This document shows, piece by piece, positions 59,178 to 64,000 of a stretch of DNA of 64,000 bases. The stretch lies in NCBI RefSeq assembly GCF_002355155.1, contig NZ_AP017369.1, positions 1,736,001 to 1,800,000 of the forward strand. Direction: 5' to 3'. Position 1 is the first letter of the stretch. Every line of letters begins with the position of its first letter. Below the pieces are notes generated by a model that worked only from the letters and a program-made list of their open reading frames with translations, was not told the origin of the DNA and did not search any database. The position numbers were made by a program, and so were the translations under genes. The DNA comes from Corynebacterium suranareeae (GTDB lineage: Bacteria; Actinomycetota; Actinomycetes; Mycobacteriales; Mycobacteriaceae).

Positions 59178-61280
59178 TTGACCACCTTGACGCTGTCACC
59201 TGAACTTCAGGCGCTCACTGTACGCAATTACCCCTCTGATTGGTCCGATGCGGACACCAAGGCTGTGGACACAGTTCGTGTTCTCGCTGCAGACGCCGTT
59301 GAAAACTGCGGCTCGGGCCACCCAGGCACCGCAATGAGCTTGGCTCCCCTTGCTTACACCCTGTACCAGCGGATCATGAATGTTGATCCTCAGGACACCA
59401 ATTGGGCAGGCCGCGACCGCTTCGTACTTTCTTGTGGACACTCCTCCCTCACCCAGTACATCCAGCTCTACTTGGGTGGCTTTGGACTTGAGATGGATGA
59501 TCTCAAGGCTTTGCGCACGTGGGATTCCCTAACCCCTGGTCACCCTGAATACCGCCACACCAAGGGTGTAGAGATCACCACTGGCCCACTGGGGCAGGGT
59601 CTTGCATCTGCTGTCGGTATGGCAATGGCCGCTCGTCGCGAGCGTGGCCTTTTCGATCCAACCGCTGCGGAAGGTGAATCCCCATTCGATCACCACATCT
59701 ACGTCATTGCGTCTGATGGTGATCTTCAGGAGGGCGTCACCTCTGAAGCTTCTTCTATCGCCGGTACCCAGCAGCTGGGTAACCTCATTGTGTTCTGGGA
59801 TGACAACCGCATCTCCATCGAAGACAACACTGAGATCGCTTTCAACGAAGACGTCGTCGCTCGCTACAAGGCTTACGGCTGGCAGACCATTGAGGTTGAA
59901 GGTGGCGAAGACGTTGCCGCTATTGAAGCAGCTGTAGCAGAAGCTAAGAAGGATACTTCGCGCCCAACCTTCATCCGTGTGCGCACCATCATCGGATTCC
60001 CTGCACCAACCATGATGAACACCGGCTCTGTGCACGGTGCAGCTTTGGGTGCAGATGAGGTTGCGGCAACCAAGACTGAGCTCGGATTTGATCCTGAGGC
60101 TCACTTTGCCATTGATGATGAAGTTATTGCTCACACCCGTTCACTTGCAGAGCGCGCAGCTGAGAAGAAGGCTGCATGGCAAGTTAAGTTTGATGCCTGG
60201 GCTGCTGCAAACCCTGAGAACAAGGCTTTGTTCGATCGCCTGAACTCCCGTGAACTTCCTGCGGGCTACGCAGATGAGCTGCCTTCCTGGGATGCAGATG
60301 AGAAGGGTGTTGCAACCCGTAAGGCGTCCGAGGCTGCTCTTCAGGCACTGGGCAAGACCCTTCCTGAGCTGTGGGGCGGTTCCGCTGACCTTGCCGGATC
60401 CAACAACACTGTGATCAAGGGTTCCCCATCCTTCGGTCCTGAGTCCATCTCCACTGAAACCTGGTCTGCTGAGCCTTACGGCCGTAACCTGCACTTTGGT
60501 ATCCGTGAGCATGCAATGGGATCTATTCTCAACGGAATTTCCCTCCACGGTGGCACCCGTCCATACGGCGGAACCTTCTTGATCTTCTCCGACTACATGC
60601 GTCCTGCTGTTCGTTTGGCTGCACTCATGGAAACCGACGCCTACTACGTTTGGACTCACGACTCCATTGGCTTGGGCGAAGATGGCCCAACTCACCAGCC
60701 AGTCGAGACCTTGGCTGCACTGCGTGCGATCCCAGGTTTGTCTGTTTTGCGCCCTGCAGATGCTAATGAAACTGCACAGGCTTGGGCTGCGGCACTCGAG
60801 TACAAGGAAGGCCCTAAGGGTCTTGCGCTGACTCGTCAGAACGTTCCAGTTCTTGAAGGTACGAAGGAAAAGGCAGCCGAAGGCGTTCGTCGTGGCGCTT
60901 ACGTTTTGGTTGAAGGCTCCAAGGAGACCCCAGACGTTATCCTTTTGGGTTCCGGCTCTGAAGTTCAGTTGGCAGTTAACGCGGCAAAGGTTCTTGAATC
61001 TGAGGGCGTTGCAGCTCGCGTTGTTTCTGTTCCTTGCATGGATTGGTTCCTGGAGCAGGATGCTGACTACATCGAGTCTGTCCTTCCAGCAGCTGTCACT
61101 GCTCGTGCATCTGTTGAGGCTGGTATTGCCATGCCGTGGTACCGCCTGCTTGGTACCCAGGGTCGTGCGGTTTCCCTTGAGCACTTCGGCGCTTCTGCGG
61201 ATTACCAGACCTTGTTTGAAAAGTTCGGTATCACCACCGATGCAGTCGTAGCAGCAGCTAAGGACTCCATCAACGCTTAG
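59178..61280 (+). CDS. tkt: Transketolase
   Basis: A 700-residue thiamine-diphosphate enzyme linking the pentose phosphate path and glycolysis by two-carbon transfers. GHPGTAMSLAPLAYTLYQ carries the first histidine, ASDGDLQEGVTSEASSIAGT and FWDDNRISIEDN form the ThDP/Mg2+ site, and THDSIGLGEDGPTHQPVET is in the Pyr domain. The known N-terminus starts at TTG 59178, with AGGAAGG just before; a TTG at 59187 with better spacing cannot be excluded. First of the tkt-tal-zwf cluster. Confidence 0.98.
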   Translation: MTTLTLSPELQALTVRNYPSDWSDADTKAVDTVRVLAADAVENCGSGHPGTAMSLAPLAYTLYQRIMNVDPQDTNWAGRDRFVLSCGHSSLTQYIQLYLGGFGLEMDDLKALRTWDSLTPGHPEYRHTKGVEITTGPLGQGLASAVGMAMAARRERGLFDPTAAEGESPFDHHIYVIASDGDLQEGVTSEASSIAGTQQLGNLIVFWDDNRISIEDNTEIAFNEDVVARYKAYGWQTIEVEGGEDVAAIEAAVAEAKKDTSRPTFIRVRTIIGFPAPTMMNTGSVHGAALGADEVAATKTELGFDPEAHFAIDDEVIAHTRSLAERAAEKKAAWQVKFDAWAAANPENKALFDRLNSRELPAGYADELPSWDADEKGVATRKASEAALQALGKTLPELWGGSADLAGSNNTVIKGSPSFGPESISTETWSAEPYGRNLHFGIREHAMGSILNGISLHGGTRPYGGTFLIFSDYMRPAVRLAALMETDAYYVWTHDSIGLGEDGPTHQPVETLAALRAIPGLSVLRPADANETAQAWAAALEYKEGPKGLALTRQNVPVLEGTKEKAAEGVRRGAYVLVEGSKETPDVILLGSGSEVQLAVNAAKVLESEGVAARVVSVPCMDWFLEQDADYIESVLPAAVTARASVEAGIAMPWYRLLGTQGRAVSLEHFGASADYQTLFEKFGITTDAVVAAAKDSINA

Positions 61281-61306
61281 GTCACCTTTGCTTTTTAGCG
61301 ACATCG

Positions 61307-61350
61307 CCCGGGGTAAAAAGATTCTCCGGAATTTTATTGCCCCGGGTTGT
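61307..61350 (+). terminator. Hairpin between tkt and tal
   Basis: CCCGGGG and CCCCGGG pair, with A/T-rich inner bases also pairing, followed by TTGTTGTTGTT. It may partly terminate, so tal may be expressed at a lower level than tkt, or stabilise the tkt mRNA. Confidence 0.65.
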
Positions 61351-61447
61351 TGTTGTTAATCGGTATAAAGGGTCTTGAGAATACCTTCCCCTGGTCACAG
61401 TTTTTCAGGTGGCCTAGAAAATTTACTTTTAAGGAAAATTGGCTTTT

Positions 61448-62530
61448 ATGTCCCACATTGATGATCTTGCACAGCTCGGTACTTCCACCTGGCTCGATGA
61501 CCTTTCTCGTGAACGCATTACTTCCGGCAACCTCCAGCAGGTTATTGATGAAAAGTCCGTAGTCGGTGTCACCACAAACCCAGCTATTTTCGCTGCTGCT
61601 ATGTCCAAGGGCGATTCGTACGATGCACAGATCGCTGAGCTTAAGGCTGAGGGCGCATCTGTTGATCAGGCCGTCTACGCGATGAGCATCGACGATGTCC
61701 GCAATGCTTGTGATCTGTTCACCGGCATCTACGAATCTTCCAATGGTTACGACGGCCGCGTGTCCATCGAGGTTGATCCACGCATCTCCGCTGATCGCGA
61801 TGCAACCCTGGCTCAGGCTAAGGAACTGTGGGCAAAGGTTGATCGTCCAAATGTCATGATCAAGATCCCTGCAACCCCAGGATCACTGCCAGCAATCACC
61901 GACGCATTGGCTGAAGGCATTAGCGTCAACGTCACGTTGATCTTCTCTGTTGCCCGCTACCGCGAGGTTATCGCTGCATTCATCGAGGGTATTAAGCAGG
62001 CTGCTGCCAACGGCCACGATGTCTCCAAGATCCACTCTGTGGCTTCCTTCTTCGTCTCCCGCGTCGACGTTGAAATCGACAAGCGCCTCGAGGCTATCGG
62101 CTCTGAGGAAGCACTTGCACTGCGCGGCAAGGCAGGCGTTGCTAACGCTCAGCGCGCTTACGCTGTATACAAAGAGCTTTTCGACGCCGCCGAGCTGCCA
62201 GAAGGCGCAAACACTCAGCGCCCACTGTGGGCTTCCACCGGCGTGAAGAACCCTGCTTACGCACCTACCCTGTACGTATCTGAACTGGCTGGCCCTAACA
62301 CCGTCAACACCATGCCAGAGGGCACCATTGACGCTGTGTTGGAATTGGGTAACCTGCACGGCGATACCCTTTCCAATTCTTCTGCTGAAGCTGACGCTGT
62401 GTTTGCACAGCTAGATTCCCTGGGCATCGACCTAGCTGATGTCTTCGACGTCCTAGAAACCGAAGGCGTTGACAAGTTCGTTGCATCTTGGAGTGAACTC
62501 CTTGAATCCATGGAAGCTCGCCTGAAGTAA
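61448..62530 (+). CDS. tal: Transaldolase
   Basis: A 360-residue type 2 transaldolase. The Schiff-base lysine is in [18 protein letters not shown]. Other marks are [20 protein letters not shown] and [20 protein letters not shown]. It transfers a dihydroxyacetone unit between sugar phosphates. The ATG at 61448 ([11 protein letters not shown]) is the known start; AAGGAAAA lies 9-16 bases upstream, slightly far. A TTG at 61439 is less likely. Residues differ from the type strain at several sites, as I recall it. Confidence 0.97.
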   Translation: MSHIDDLAQLGTSTWLDDLSRERITSGNLQQVIDEKSVVGVTTNPAIFAAAMSKGDSYDAQIAELKAEGASVDQAVYAMSIDDVRNACDLFTGIYESSNGYDGRVSIEVDPRISADRDATLAQAKELWAKVDRPNVMIKIPATPGSLPAITDALAEGISVNVTLIFSVARYREVIAAFIEGIKQAAANGHDVSKIHSVASFFVSRVDVEIDKRLEAIGSEEALALRGKAGVANAQRAYAVYKELFDAAELPEGANTQRPLWASTGVKNPAYAPTLYVSELAGPNTVNTMPEGTIDAVLELGNLHGDTLSNSSAEADAVFAQLDSLGIDLADVFDVLETEGVDKFVASWSELLESMEARLK

Positions 62531-62549
62531 GATCAGCAAGCTGCATTAG

Positions 62550-62598
62550 TAACGGCCGACATGAGCATATTTACCTCTTCACGCTTATGTGGCCGTTA
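62550..62598 (+). promoter_or_regulatory. Hairpin between tal and zwf
   Basis: TAACGGCC..ACAT and ATGT.GGCCGTTA pair over about 15 bp with one bulge, around an AT-rich loop. It has no T-tract, so it is more likely a processing or stability element between tal and zwf. Confidence 0.55.
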
Positions 62599-62641
62599 CA
62601 CATCTTTCATCAAAGAAAGGATCGTGACGCTACCACTGTGA
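62561..62641 (+). CDS. Possible leader peptide overlapping the zwf start
   Basis: An ATG at 62561 opens a 26-codon frame (MSIFTSSRLCGRYT, then IKERIVTLPL) whose TGA overlaps the zwf GTG. A second entry is the GTG at 62623, right after AAAGAAAGGA. zwf itself has that purine stretch 16 or more bases away, which is far for direct initiation. Ribosomes ending here could restart on zwf. This is suggested by the sequence only. Confidence 0.3.
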   Translation: MSIFTSSRLCGRYTSFIKERIVTLPL

Positions 62642-64000
62642 GCACCAACACGACTCCCACCAGCTGGACCAACCCACTGCGCGACCCGCAGGATAAACGA
62701 CTCCCCCGCATTGCTGGCCCTTCCGGCATGGTGATCTTCGGTGTCACTGGAGATCTAGCACGCAAGAAGCTGCTTCCCGCCATTTATGATCTGGCAAACC
62801 GTGGATTGCTCCCTCCAGGATTTTCGCTGGTTGGTTACGGCCGCCGCGAATGGTCCAAAGAAGACTTTGAAAAATATGTGCGTGAAGCCGCTAGCGCGGG
62901 TGCCCGTACAGAGTTCCGCGAAAACGTGTGGGAACGTCTTGCCGAGGGCATGGAGTTTGTCCGCGGAAACTTTGATGATGATGAAGCTTTTGACAACCTT
63001 GCGGCCACCCTAGAGCGCATTGATAAAACCCGTGGCACCGCTGGGAACTGGGCGTATTATCTGTCCATTCCGCCAGATTCCTTCGCTGCAGTCTGCCACC
63101 AACTAGAGCGCTCCGGCATGGCAGAATCCACCGAAGAAGCATGGCGTCGCGTCATCATTGAAAAGCCATTTGGCCACAACCTTGAGTCCGCGCATGAGCT
63201 CAACCAGTTGGTTAACGCGGTCTTCCCTGAATCTTCAGTGTTCCGAATCGATCACTACTTGGGTAAAGAGACTGTTCAAAACATTTTGGCATTGCGCTTT
63301 GCCAACCAGCTGTTTGAACCACTGTGGAATTCAAACTATGTCGATCACGTGCAAATCACCATGGCTGAAGATATCGGCTTGGGTGGTCGCGCTGGCTATT
63401 ACGACGGTATTGGTGCCGCACGAGACGTCATCCAAAACCACCTAATTCAGCTCCTGGCTCTGGTTGCCATGGAGGAACCGATCTCTTTTGTTCCGGCACA
63501 GTTGCAGGCGGAAAAGATCAAGGTTCTTTCTGCCACCAAGCCGTGCTACCCGCTGGATAAAACCTCTGCTCGTGGACAATATGCCGCTGGTTGGCAGGGA
63601 TCAGAATACGTCAAGGGCTTACGTGAAGAAGATGGATTCAATCCAGAATCCACCACGGAAACGTTTGCTGCCTGCACTTTAGAAATCACGTCGCGCCGTT
63701 GGGCTGGTGTCCCGTTTTATCTGCGCACCGGCAAGCGTCTTGGTCGACGGGTCACTGAAATCGCGGTGGTGTTTAAAGATGCACCTCACCAACCGTTCGA
63801 TGGTGATATGACTGCTGCTCTTGGCCAAAACGCCATTGTCATTAGAGTTCAGCCTGATGAGGGCGTGCTGATTCGTTTCGGTTCCAAGGTGCCAGGTTCT
63901 GCCATGGAAGTTCGCGATGTCAACATGGACTTCTCCTATTCAGAGTCGTTTACCGAGGAATCCCCTGAGGCCTATGAGCGCCTCATTTTGGATGCCCTCT
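62638..64000 (+). CDS. zwf: Glucose-6-phosphate dehydrogenase (3' end outside the window)
   Basis: The first 454 codons of the NADP-dependent first enzyme of the pentose phosphate path. NADP loop IFGVTGDLARKKLLPAIYDL, active-site histidine in FRIDHYLGKETVQN (the family signature DHYLGKE), and EKPFGHNLESA. In C. glutamicum it forms a complex with OpcA, encoded next. The GTG start at 62638 overlaps a small frame's stop. The window ends inside the gene. Confidence 0.97.
   Translation, partial: MSTNTTPTSWTNPLRDPQDKRLPRIAGPSGMVIFGVTGDLARKKLLPAIYDLANRGLLPPGFSLVGYGRREWSKEDFEKYVREAASAGARTEFRENVWERLAEGMEFVRGNFDDDEAFDNLAATLERIDKTRGTAGNWAYYLSIPPDSFAAVCHQLERSGMAESTEEAWRRVIIEKPFGHNLESAHELNQLVNAVFPESSVFRIDHYLGKETVQNILALRFANQLFEPLWNSNYVDHVQITMAEDIGLGGRAGYYDGIGAARDVIQNHLIQLLALVAMEEPISFVPAQLQAEKIKVLSATKPCYPLDKTSARGQYAAGWQGSEYVKGLREEDGFNPESTTETFAACTLEITSRRWAGVPFYLRTGKRLGRRVTEIAVVFKDAPHQPFDGDMTAALGQNAIVIRVQPDEGVLIRFGSKVPGSAMEVRDVNMDFSYSESFTEESPEAYERLILDAL

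Noticed and set aside
60141-61304. 387-codon minus-strand open frame inside tkt
   Set aside because: Antisense to transketolase, cysteine-rich nonsense-like composition, no ribosome site. It is a shadow of biased codon use.

Overview
The window is chromosomal DNA of a Corynebacterium very close to C. glutamicum. Aconitase with its TetR repressor AcnR, the tkt-tal-zwf pentose phosphate cluster, the sufR-B-D-C-S-U-T operon, ctaA/ctaB, mptB and an actinobacterial ferrochelatase match that genus in order and in sequence as I remember it. Several proteins (transaldolase, transketolase) seem to differ from the type strain by scattered substitutions, so a sister strain or species is likely; that rests on recall, not on an alignment. 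GTG and TTG starts and apparently leaderless genes are common.

Layout. 1-1218: the end of an unidentified gene and pyrD. 1219-9200: an AT-richer accessory island between pyrD and the PEBP gene. It holds, all on the minus strand, a NarL-type response regulator and its kinase, a second-type MurJ/MviN flippase with a C-terminal pseudokinase-like domain, and a small secreted cysteine protein. These are followed by wrecked IS30-type and ISL3-type transposase remnants. 9212-13641: a small membrane protein, a PEBP protein and a two-gene ABC exporter whose ATPase halves are degenerate in complementary ways. 13809-14087: two identical tRNA-Leu(GAG) genes. 14266-20059: an acetyltransferase, a TVP38-type membrane protein, an HTH protein, an SPFH/NfeD pair, a DUF3097 protein and a hypothetical protein. 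20360-22373: an apparently intact IS30-type element whose transposase carries three tandem HTH modules.

22528-30418: ferrochelatase, an NlpC/P60 cell-wall hydrolase, an Rv1476-type membrane protein, and acn with acnR. The acn leader contains an AcnR operator, a hairpin and a possible 18-residue arginine-rich leader peptide. 30467-37242: mixed conserved genes and a P2-type cation ATPase. 37706-38763: a RelA/SpoT-domain protein translationally coupled to a 67-residue protein, resembling a toxin-antitoxin or small-alarmone module. 39306-48059: an ABC-F protein, a membrane protein and the suf operon with its self-regulated promoter. 48347-53150: mptB, an ABC-2 exporter pair and ctaA. 53151-56126: a hairpin- and repeat-rich leader followed by a TOTE-type archaeo-eukaryotic primase/helicase. 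56209-64000: a quinone oxidoreductase, a MITE-like relic of the IS30 ends, ctaB, tkt, tal and the start of zwf.

The core parts fit together. Heme synthesis (ferrochelatase, CtaA, CtaB) and Fe-S assembly (Suf) supply the respiratory chain and aconitase, and tkt-tal-zwf form the pentose phosphate supply line for NADPH. The parts most likely to be new are the TCS/MurJ2/secreted-protein island, the RelA/SpoT pair, the structured leader of the primase-helicase, and the acn leader peptide.
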